Below are positions 1-7,647 of a stretch of DNA of 8,067 bases, one piece after another (position 1 is the first letter of the stretch; each line of letters starts with the position of its first letter). Both the position numbers and the translations under genes were made by a program. The notes beneath the pieces were generated by a model, which had not been told where the DNA came from, did not search any database, and saw only the letters and a list, made by a program, of their open reading frames with translations. The stretch comes from Thermus kawarayensis JCM 12314. GTDB taxonomy: Bacteria; Deinococcota; Deinococci; Deinococcales; Thermaceae. The stretch covers positions 1-8,067 of the forward strand of contig BBBL01000060.1 in the NCBI GenBank assembly GCA_001311545.1, in the 5' to 3' direction.

Positions 1-606
1 GGGGAAGGGGCCCTCTGGGGGCGGTGGCGGTAAGCTCCTCCTGAGCCTCGCCTCTTCATCGTCTTCCCCGGGTTCCTCTCGGGGCTTTTGGTGGACCCCG
101 CCCGGCACCCCCTGCTCTACAACCTCCTGGCGGGGCTGGTCAAGGTGGGGATCCTCGTGGGCTACCTCCTCTTCATCGGGCGCATGCCGGAGGTCCGGCG
201 CTTCTTCATGTACCACGGGGCGGAACACAAGGCCATCCACGCCTACGAGAAGGGCCTTCCCCTCACCGTGGAGAACGTCCTGGCCCAGCCCCGCTTCCAC
301 CCCCGGTGCGGCACCACCTTCCTGGCCTTCGTGGTGGTGGTCTCGGTTCTGGTCTATAGCCTCATCCCGGCTCCCCAGGTCCTCTGGTGGCGGCTTTTGG
401 CCCGGGTGCTCTTCCTGCCTTTGGTGGCCGCCTTGGCCTTTGAGCTCCTCTACTTCTCGGCCAGGCACCACGACCCCATCTCCCGGCTCCTCAGGGAGCT
501 CGGCTTCCGCTTCCAGGCCCTCACCGTGGCCGAGCCCACCCCGGAGATGGTGGAGGTGGCCATAAGGAGCACCGAGGCGGCCCTAGGGGAAAGGGTGGTG
601 GCGTGA
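1..606 (+). CDS. DUF1385 family membrane protein, 5' partial, frameshifted near its left end
   Basis: This is the C-terminal part of a DUF1385 (YqhQ-type) integral membrane protein; its biochemical function is not established. The long open part runs from about position 46 to the TGA at 604-606. It shows a hydrophobic segment (GILVGYLLFIG), the family hallmark HGAEHKAIHAYE, the RFHPRCGTTF motif, two more membrane segments, and a conserved HHDPISR near the C-terminus. The His/Glu/Cys cluster suggests metal binding, which is inference. A TTG at 88 could serve as a start, but the family continues upstream. Residues LFIVFPGFLSGLL (52-90) precede it in the same frame, and LLLSL (36-49) and GPLGAVAVS lie in the other two frames. 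Two one-base losses, near 35-37 and 50-51, would join them, so 88 is not the true start. The true start is outside the window. The stop overlaps the mnmA start by 4 nt (GTGA), implying co-translation. Confidence 0.85.
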
Positions 607-1706
607 AGCGGGTCCTGGTGGCCATGTCCGGGGGGGTGGACTCCTCCGTGGCCGCCCTCCTCCTCAAGGAGGAGGGGTACGAGGTGGTGGGGGCCATGAT
701 GCGCTTCTGGCCCGACCTGCCGCCCCCAAGCCCAGAGGGGGGCAAGTCCCGGGCCTGGGAGAGCTGTTGCACCCCCGATGCCGCCTACGAGGCGAGGCGG
801 GTGGCGGAGCTTTTGGGCATCCCCTTCTACCTCCTGGACTACCGGGAGGTCTTTGAGGAGGAGATCGTAAAGCCCTTCCTGGAGGACTACGCCCGGGGGC
901 GCACCCCTAACCCCTGTACCCGGTGCAACACCTTCGTCAAGTTCGGGGCCCTCCTCAAGCAGGCGAGGAGGCTCGGCCTGGACTACGTGGCCACGGGCCA
1001 CTACGTGCGGAAGGAGGGGGAGGCCCTCCTTCGGGGCCTTGACCCCAACAAGGACCAGACCTACTTCCTCTGGGGCACGCCCAGGGAGGCCGTCCCCCAC
1101 CTCCTCTTCCCCGTGGGGCACCTCACCAAGCCTGAGGTGCGGGCCCTGGCCGAGAAGGCGGGCCTCCCCACGGCGAGGAGGCCCGAAAGCCAGAACCTCT
1201 GCTTCGTGGCCGGGGACCTCACGGGCTTCCTCAGGGAGCGCCTCCGGCCCAGGCCCGGCCCCCTGGTGGACGCCTTGACGGGAGAGGTGGTGGGGGAGCA
1301 CCAGGGGGCAAGCCTCTACACGGTGGGCCAGCGGAAGGGCCTCGGGCTTTACAAGACCCACCTGGAGCGGTACGTGGTGGGCGTGGACCCCGAGAGGAAC
1401 GTGGTCTACGTGGGCCCCAAGGAGGCCGCCCTCTTTGAGGGCCTGGAAGGGGAAGGCCTCAACCTCCTCGCCGAGCTTCCCGAGGAGATAGAGGTCCAGG
1501 TGCGCTACCGCACCCCCCCCGTGAGGGCCAGGGTGGAGTCCCTAAAGCCCCTCCGCCTCCGCCTTGCCCACCCCGTCTTCGCCGTGACCCCGGGGCAGAG
1601 CGCCGTCTTCTACCAGGGGGAGAGGCTCCTTGGGGGTGCGGTGATCCGGAAGGGACTTTACAACCTGGCGGGCCTCGAGGCCTCCCGGGAGCTGACCTTC
1701 TCCTGA
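603..1706 (+). CDS. mnmA: tRNA-specific 2-thiouridylase MnmA
   Basis: MnmA adenylates and then thiolates C2 of wobble uridine U34 in tRNA(Lys), tRNA(Glu) and tRNA(Gln), using persulfide sulfur in the cytoplasm. The 367-residue length is normal for the family and the frame is intact. The ATP-pyrophosphatase P-loop SGGVDSS lies at residues 9-15. NPCTRCN (103-109) carries Cys108, equivalent to the E. coli nucleophile Cys102. ESQNLCFV (195-202) carries Cys200, equivalent to E. coli Cys199. GHY (132-134), DQTYFL (151-156) and TVGQRKGLG (240-248) are tRNA- and ATP-binding hallmarks. The start is GTG 603, which overlaps the upstream stop and has AAAGGG at 590-595 seven bases before it. Two further features are the pair Cys105/Cys108 (CxxC) and Cys55-Cys56. 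In Thermus the other tRNA 2-thiolation (s2T54) uses TtuA, which is not this protein, because the MnmA C-terminal domains are present here. Confidence 0.97.
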   Translation: MKRVLVAMSGGVDSSVAALLLKEEGYEVVGAMMRFWPDLPPPSPEGGKSRAWESCCTPDAAYEARRVAELLGIPFYLLDYREVFEEEIVKPFLEDYARGRTPNPCTRCNTFVKFGALLKQARRLGLDYVATGHYVRKEGEALLRGLDPNKDQTYFLWGTPREAVPHLLFPVGHLTKPEVRALAEKAGLPTARRPESQNLCFVAGDLTGFLRERLRPRPGPLVDALTGEVVGEHQGASLYTVGQRKGLGLYKTHLERYVVGVDPERNVVYVGPKEAALFEGLEGEGLNLLAELPEEIEVQVRYRTPPVRARVESLKPLRLRLAHPVFAVTPGQSAVFYQGERLLGGAVIRKGLYNLAGLEASRELTFS

Positions 1707-1725
1707 CAAATACCGGGCAAAGTAC
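1703..1725 (+). promoter_or_regulatory. Possible Pho-box-like 11-bp tandem repeat upstream of pstS
   Basis: The 36-nt gap between mnmA and pstS is unusually AT-rich for this window. It contains two adjacent 11-nt units, CAAATACCGGG (1707-1717) and CAAAGTACGGG (1718-1728), which agree at 8 of 11 positions. PhoB/PhoP-type response regulators bind direct repeats with an 11-bp period, and the downstream gene is pstS, so a phosphate-responsive operator is plausible. The repeats do not match the E. coli CTGTCAT consensus well, and I see no good -10 hexamer before the pstS ribosome site. This is inference only. Confidence 0.3.
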
Positions 1726-1742
1726 GGGTGGGAGGTTGAAGG

Positions 1743-2809
<1,067 letters not shown>

Positions 2810-2823
2810 AGGGAGCCTGACCC

Positions 2824-2857
2824 AGGGGTGGCCTTTCCCGGGGCCACCCCTTATCTT
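2824..2857 (+). terminator. Intercistronic hairpin (partial terminator/attenuator) between pstS and pstC
   Basis: GGGGTGGCC (2825-2833) pairs perfectly with GGCCACCCC (2842-2850) across an 8-nt loop, and A2824-T2851 adds a tenth pair. The stem is followed by the modest T-rich tail TTATCTT (2851-2857). It begins 15 nt after the pstS stop and ends 16 nt before the pstC start. The tail is weak for a full intrinsic terminator. I read it as a leaky terminator and/or a 3'-end stabiliser that keeps pstS mRNA in excess over pstCAB, as is common after binding-protein genes in ABC operons. Confidence 0.65.
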
Positions 2858-2873
2858 GAAGAAGGGTTTGCGC

Positions 2874-3820
2874 ATGCGGCGACTCTACAGCCACTTCGGC
2901 GACCGGATCTTCGCCCTTTTCCTCCTTCTCCTGGCCTTGGGCGTGGTGGCCTTGGCCCTCCTCATGGCCTACGAGCTCTACCAGGGGGGGAGCCTGGCCC
3001 TGAACCGCTTCGGCTTCTGGGCTTCGCCTCGGGAAGAGAGTGGGACCCCGTGGTGCAGAAGGCCTTCGGGGCTTGGCCCTACATCCTGGGCACCCTCATC
3101 GTGAGCCTTTCCGCCCTCCTGCTTTCCTTCTTCCCCGCCCTGGCGGCGGCCATCTTCGCCGCCGAGTACGCTCCCAGGTGGCTCGCCCAGGTCATCAACT
3201 TCCTCCTGGACCTGATGGCCGCCGTGCCCAGCGTGGTGTACGGGCTTTGGGGGATCTTCGTCCTGGCCCCCTGGCTGAGGGATGCGGTGCAGCTTCCCCT
3301 CTACATGTGGGCGGCGGAGCGCCTCCCCGGCCTCCTCCCCTTCCTCGGGGTGCCCACGGGGTACGGCCTCATGACCGCCGTGCTCATCCTGGCCTCCATG
3401 ATCGTGCCCTACACCGCGGCTTTGGCCCGGGACGCCATCGCCTTGGTGCCCAAGGAGCACCGGGAAGCCGCCTACGCCCTGGGGGCTACCCGCTGGGAGG
3501 TGATGCGCCTCGCCATCTTGCCCTTGGCCCGGGGTGGGATCATCGCCGGGGTCTTCCTGGCCCTGGCCCGGGCGGTGGGGGAGACCATGGCGGTCACCAT
3601 GGTCATCGGCAACTCCCACAAACTCCCCTACACCCTCTTCGGAGGGGCGGCCACCATGCCCAGCGTCATCGCCAACGAGTTCACCGAGGCGGTGGAGGAC
3701 CTGCACCTTTCCGCCCTGATCGCCGTGGGCTTTCTTCTCTTTCTGGTGTCCATGCTGATCAACTTCACCGCCGCCTACATCCTGAGGCGCCAAGAGCGCC
3801 TGGTGAAGGGGGTGCTGTGA
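2874..3820 (+). CDS. pstC: Phosphate ABC transporter permease PstC (one frame break)
   Basis: PstC is one of the two membrane subunits of the phosphate transporter, pairing with PstA. I chose ATG 2874 because GAAGGG at 2861-2866 lies seven bases before it. The in-frame TTG at 2856 falls in the hairpin tail. The N-terminus MRRLYSHFGDRIF leads into a hydrophobic helix and then LYQGGSLALNRFGF. One base is lost near 3017-3019, which pushes the next part (LGFASGREWDPV) into another frame. The remainder is continuous to TGA 3818-3820. It holds five further membrane segments, the loop AAVPSVVYGLWG typical of PstC, and the ABC-permease EAA loop EAAYALGATRWEVMRLAILP, where PstB docks. GETMAV follows the EAA loop, as is usual in PstC. 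The restored length is about 315 residues, normal for the family. The stop overlaps pstA by 4 nt. Confidence 0.93.
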
Positions 3821-4657
3821 CCGCGAAGGACCTGGCCCTAAGGCGGCGCTACCGGGTGGAGCGCCTCATGATGGCCCTGGTGGCCCTGGGCACCCTTTTG
3901 GCCTTCCTGATCCTCTTCTTGGTGGTGGCCTACGCCCTTTTGCAGGGGGCAAGCGCCTTAACGTGGACTTCTTCCTTAAGGACATGCGCCCCCCAGGAGA
4001 AACGGGAGGGGGCTTGCGGCAGGCCATCGTGGGCACCCTCATCGTGGATGGCCTAGGCCTTCTCATCGCCTTGCCCTTCGGCCTGGCGGCGGGGATCCTC
4101 CTCGCCGAGTACCCGGACCATCCCGTCAATCCCTACCTCCGCCTCCTCTCCGACACCCTGAACGGGATGCCGGCCATCCTCTTTGGCCTCTTGGCCTTCA
4201 TCCTGGTGGTGAAGCCCATGGGAGGCTTCTCCGGGCTTTCCGGGGCCTTCGCCCTGGGCTTCCTCATGATCCCCATCCTGGCCCGAAGCACCGAGGGAGT
4301 GCTCTCCCTGGTGCCCAAGGAGATTCGGGAGGCCGGGCTTGCCCTGGGGCTTCCCCGCTGGCGGGTGATCCTTTCCCTGGTCCTGCCCACGGCCCGGGCG
4401 GGGCTCATCACCGGGGTTCTCCTGGCCTTCGCCCGGGCGGCGGGGGAGGCCGCCCCCCTCCTCTTCACCGCCTTTGGAAGCCCCCTTTTGGAGCTCAACC
4501 CCCTGAAACCCATGGACACCCTGCCTTAAGGCTCTTCGCCTTTGCCATCAGCCCTACGAGGACTGGCACCGTCAGGCTTGGGCCGCAGGGCTGGTCCTTT
4601 TCGCTCATCACCCTGACAAGCCTTCTCGCCCGCTGGGCCTCGAGGCGGAGGTTCTAA
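3817..4657 (+). CDS. pstA: Phosphate ABC transporter permease PstA (four frame breaks)
   Basis: PstA is the second membrane subunit of the phosphate transporter. The start is GTG 3817, which overlaps the pstC stop (GTGA) and has AAGGGGG at 3806-3812. A first helix (LMMALVALGTLLAFLILFLV) leads to LLQGASAL. One base is missing near 3958-3961, and the frame resumes with NVDFFLKDMRPPGETGGG. The core holds the LNGMPAILFGL loop and the EAA motif EAGLALGLPRWRVILSLVLP. After PMDTLP the frame breaks three more times. One base is lost near 4525 and one in CCC 4552-4554. Two are lost, or one is extra, near 4606. Repair reads RLFAFAIS, then PYEDWHRQAWAAGLVLFA, then ITLTSLLARWASRRRF, and stops at TAA 4655-4657, directly before pstB ATG. 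Without repair the last membrane helix would be missing. The restored length is about 281 residues, normal for PstA. Confidence 0.92.
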
Positions 4658-5437
4658 ATGCCGGAAGCCGTGGACGTGCACATGGAGTCTAGGAACCTGG
4701 TGGTCCGTTACGGAAGCCGGGTCGGTGTGGGCGCGAACGGGGGGGTTAACCTGCCCCTTTACCGCCACCGGATCACCGCCCTCATCGGCCCCTCGGGGTG
4801 CGGCAAGACCACCTTCTTAAGGGCCTTAAACCGCATGCACGACCTCACCCCCATCGCCCGGGTGGAGGGAGAGGTGCTCCTGGACGGGGAGAACATCTAC
4901 GCCCCGGGGGTGGACCCGGTGCTGGTGCGCCGCCGGGTGGGCATGGTCTTCCAAAAACCCACCGCCTTTCCCACCATGTCCATCTACGACAACGTGGCGG
5001 CCGGGCTCAGGCTGGTGGGCGTCCGCGACCGCAAGCGCCTGGACGAAGCCGTGGAGCGGGCCCTCAAAGGGGCAGCCCTTTGGGACGAGGTCAAAGACCG
5101 CCTGAGGGCCCCGGCCAGCGGCCTATCCGGTGGCCAGCAACAGCGCCTCACCATCGCCCGGGCCCTGGCGGTGGAACCCGAGGTCCTCCTCATGGACGAA
5201 CCCACCGCCAGCCTGGACCCCATCTCCACCCAGGCCATAGAAGACCTCCTGCTGACCCTCAAAGATCAGGTCACCATCGTCATCGTTACCCACAACATGC
5301 AGCAGGCCGCCCGGGTCTCCGATTTCACCGCCTTCTTCCTGAACGGGGAGATGGTGGAGTTCGGGCCCACGGAGGTCCTCTTCACCAAGCCCAAGGACCC
5401 GCGCACCGAGGCCTACATCAGTGGGCGCTTCGGCTAA
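4658..5437 (+). CDS. pstB: Phosphate ABC transporter ATP-binding protein PstB
   Basis: PstB is the cytoplasmic ATPase that powers phosphate import through PstC-PstA. It is intact at 259 residues, the usual length. ATG 4658 directly follows the pstA TAA and has GGAGG at 4647-4651, six bases upstream. Motifs in order are Walker A GPSGCGKT (44-51), PstB-type ALNRMHDL (56-63), the Q-loop in VFQKP (97-101), the signature LSGGQQQR (156-163), Walker B VLLMDEP (176-182), the D-loop SLDP and the H-loop His212 (THNM). The C-terminus [24 protein letters not shown] is typical of PstB. One oddity is that residues about 19-30 ([12 protein letters not shown]) are longer and glycine-richer than the usual short link between the A-loop tyrosine (Tyr18) and the VNL strand. 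Two compensating indels there are possible. No phoU follows, although phoU often comes directly after pstB. Confidence 0.97.
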   Translation: MPEAVDVHMESRNLVVRYGSRVGVGANGGVNLPLYRHRITALIGPSGCGKTTFLRALNRMHDLTPIARVEGEVLLDGENIYAPGVDPVLVRRRVGMVFQKPTAFPTMSIYDNVAAGLRLVGVRDRKRLDEAVERALKGAALWDEVKDRLRAPASGLSGGQQQRLTIARALAVEPEVLLMDEPTASLDPISTQAIEDLLLTLKDQVTIVIVTHNMQQAARVSDFTAFFLNGEMVEFGPTEVLFTKPKDPRTEAYISGRFG

Positions 5438-5443
5438 TACAAT
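5438..5443 (+). promoter_or_regulatory. -10 box (TACAAT) for a probable leaderless mRNA of the MFS gene
   Basis: TACAAT matches the TATAAT consensus at five of six positions. It stands directly after the pstB stop and seven bases before the MFS ATG at 5451, so the start site would fall on or next to the A of ATG. There is no Shine-Dalgarno sequence in the 13-nt gap. Leaderless genes with a -10 at exactly this distance are common in Deinococcota. I see no good -35; ACATCA at 5415-5420 is poor. Confidence 0.5.
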
Positions 5444-5450
5444 CGGTGCC

Positions 5451-6618
5451 ATGTCCCCCCTGTTTCTCCTCTTCCTCACCCTCTTCAACAGCGTCCTAGG
5501 CCTTTCCATCCTCTTCCCCATCCTGGGGCCTGAGCCGGGAGCTGGGCCTAAGCGAGGTCCAGGTGGGTCTCTTCTCCACGGGCTACGCCCTCATGCAGTT
5601 CCTCCTCGCCCCCTACTGGGGTAGGCGGAGCGAAAGGGGCAGGAAGCCCGTCCTCCTCGTGGGCATCCTGGGCTTCGCAGGGAGTTTCCTCCTCTTTGGC
5701 CTCTTCGCCCTCCTCGGGCAAAAGGGGCTTCTTCCAGCGGGTGCCCTCTTTCCCCTCCTCCTCCTCTCCCGGCTCCTGGGAGGGGCCTTTAGCTCCGCCA
5801 CCCTGCCCACGGCCCAGGCCTACGTGGCCGACGTCACCGGGCGGGAAGGCCGCACGGGAGGGATGGCCCTTCTGGGGGCGGCCTTCGGCCTGGCGGTGAT
5901 CCTGGGGCCCGCCTTGGGAGCGGGGCTTGCCGCCCTCTTGGGCCTTTTGGCCCCGGTCTTTTTCTCGGCGGGGATCGCCCTCTTAAACGCCCTCTTCGTC
6001 TACCTGGTCCTGCCCGAGTCCAGGCCTCGAGGGAAAGAGGTGGCGGCCTGGCTTTCCCCCTGGGACGGGCGGGTCTTCCCCCTCCTCCTCCTGGGCTTCG
6101 CCCTCAACCTCTCCGGCGTGGCCCTGGAGCAGACCATCGCCTTCTACTTCCAGGACCGCCTGGGGCTAACCGGGGTGGAGACCGCCCGGAGCGTGGGGCT
6201 CGCCCTGGTCCTCTATGGCCTGGTGGCGGTGTTCATCCAGGGGTTCCTGGTGCGCAAAGCGGGCTGGCCCCCCAGGACCCTCCTCCTCCTGGGCCTCCCC
6301 GTGGGCCTCCTGGGCTTTCTGGTGCTGGTCTTCGCCCAAGGCTTTCCCACCCTGACCCTGGGGCTTGCCCTCCAGCGCGGGGGCAGCCCTAGCAGGGCCT
6401 GGGGTAACGGCGGGGCTTTCCCTGGCGGTAGGGGAAGGGGAGCAAGGCTGGTGGCGGGCCTCAACAGCTCGGCCCAGGCCTTGGGACGGATGCTGGGCCC
6501 GGTCCTGGGCACGGGGCTTTACCGCCTGGCCCCCGAGGCCCCTTACCTCCTGGGGGCGGGGCTTCTCCTCTTGGGCCTGGCCTCCTTGCCCCTCCTCTTC
6601 CGCCGGGTCCGGCTCTGA
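5451..6618 (+). CDS. MFS transporter, DHA1/TetA-like drug:H+ antiporter type (three frame breaks)
   Basis: This is a major facilitator superfamily exporter with about 12 membrane helices; the substrate cannot be read from sequence. It starts at ATG 5451 with a hydrophobic helix (MSPLFLLFLTLFNSVLG). Two bases are apparently lost in the C run at 5529-5530, and the frame resumes with LSRELGLSEVQVGLFSTGYALMQF. Motif A is GRRSERGRKP (about 58-67). TM4 carries Arg108 (LLLSRLLGG) and then AYVADVT, as in TetA-like proteins. TM5 carries antiporter motif C, GLAVILGPALGAG (about 147-159). Between about 6373 and 6451 the frame is displaced. The shifted frame reads SAGAALAGPGVTAGLSLAVG, a good TM10, and rejoins at VAGLNSSAQALGRMLGP. 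The restored length is about 390 residues. The TGA at 6616-6618 shares its A with recF ATG. A role in resistance is inference. Confidence 0.85.
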
Positions 6619-7647
6619 TGCGCCTTCTCCTCTTTCGGCAGCGCAACTTTCGCAACCTGGCCCTGGAGGCCTTCCGCCCTCCCCCGGGGCTCTTCGCCGT
6701 GGTGGGGGGGAACGGCCAGGGGAAGACCAACCTCCTTTGGGCCTGGCACCTCCTCCTGGGGGGGGAGGCGCCGGGGGCCCTGGGGGACCTGGTGCGCTTT
6801 GGGGAGCGGGAAGCCTGGCTCTTCACCGAGGTGGAAACCGAGCTTGGCCTTTACCGGGTGGAGCAACGCCTGGCCCCGGAAGGAAGGGAGGTGCGCCTCA
6901 ACGGGAAGCCCGTGGGCCTCAGGGCGCTGTGGGAGCTTCCCGGCTCGGTCCTGGTGCGCCCCGAGGATGTGGAGATCGTCCTGGGGCCGAAGGACGCCAG
7001 GCGGGCCTTTCTGGACCGGCTTCTCTCCCGCTTCTCCCGGCGCTACGCCGCCCTCCTTTCCGCCTACGAAAAGGTCCTGCGCCAAAGGAACGCCCTCTTG
7101 AAGACGGGGGGAAACGGGCTGGGGGTTTGGGACCAGGAGCTCGCCCGCTACGGGGAGGAAATCCTGGCCCTGAGAAGGCGCTTTCTCCGGCGCTTTCTGC
7201 CCATCTTCCAGGAGGTCCACCGGGCCTGGCCCCCGGGGAGGCGGGCCTTGGGCTCGAGGAAAGCGTGCAGGGGAGTTTTCTGGAAGCCCTTAAGGCCAAA
7301 CGGGAGGAGGAGCTCCTCCGGGGCCAGACCCTGGTGGGGCCCACCGGGACGACCTGGTGGTCCTCCTCCTGGGCCGCCCCGCCCACCGCTTCGCCAGCCG
7401 GGGAGAGGCCAAGGCCCTGGCCCTGGCCCTGCGCCTGGCCGAGCACCGCCTCCTCGCCGAGCACCACGGGGAACCCCCCCTCCTTCTGGTGGACGAGTGG
7501 AGCGAGGAGCTGGACGAACTCCGGCGCCAGGCGGTCCTGCGCTACGCCAAGGACCTGCCCCAGGCGGTCCTGGCTGGCCTCCAGGCGCCCGAGGGGGTGG
7601 TGGTATGCTCGGTGCAAGGGGGGGTGGTCCTGTGCCCTGGCGGCTAA
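6618..7647 (+). CDS. recF: DNA replication/repair protein RecF (two frame breaks)
   Basis: RecF is an SMC-like ATPase that binds DNA at gaps and, with RecO and RecR, loads RecA. ATG 6618 overlaps the MFS stop (TGATG) and has no clear ribosome site, so translation is probably coupled. FRNL (11-14) and Walker A GGNGQGKTN (30-38) are present. VRPEDVEIVLGPKDARRAFLD matches the conserved RecF block. The frame breaks near 7225-7226, where one C is missing from GCC|TGG. Reading resumes as LAPGEAGLGLEESVQGSFLE. It breaks again in the CCC at 7340-7342, where restoring one C recreates the invariant VGPHRDDL (240-247). Then come FASRGEAKALALALRLAEH (signature, 259-277) and Walker B LLLVDEWSEELD (about 289-300). 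The stop is TAA 7645-7647. The restored length is 343 residues, normal for a compact RecF. Without repair, the first frame runs falsely on into the DUF721 gene, making an artefactual fusion. Confidence 0.93.

Noticed and set aside
450..1361. 303-codon antisense open frame across the DUF1385 and mnmA genes
   Set aside because: It is rich in Gly, Pro, Glu and His, as expected for the shadow of a high-GC gene. It lacks motifs and lies opposite the clearly real mnmA.
1671..1691. Palindromes GGCCTCGAGGCC (1671-1682) and CTCCCGGGAG (1682-1691) at the end of mnmA
   Set aside because: They fall within conserved MnmA C-terminal codons, have no T tract and no separating loop, and such palindromes are expected by chance at this GC content.
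1691..1742. A sigma-A promoter for pstS with CTGACA or CTGACC as the -35
   Set aside because: No acceptable -10 hexamer lies 16-18 bases downstream, so I report only the repeat as a weak regulatory candidate.
2978..3793. 271-codon antisense open frame opposite pstC
   Set aside because: Composition is extreme (Gly, Glu, His, Asp) and it mirrors hydrophobic codons of a permease, so it is a shadow frame.
2828..3820. 330-residue PstC starting at 2828
   Set aside because: Its first 65 or so residues are non-membrane, Pro/Arg-rich and begin inside the hairpin. The true N-terminal helix is in another frame from ATG 2874.
3950..3965. Programmed ribosomal frameshifting as the cause of the breaks
   Set aside because: None of the sites I examined shows a slippery heptamer with a following stem. 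The breaks occur in many housekeeping genes and need lost bases of varied number.
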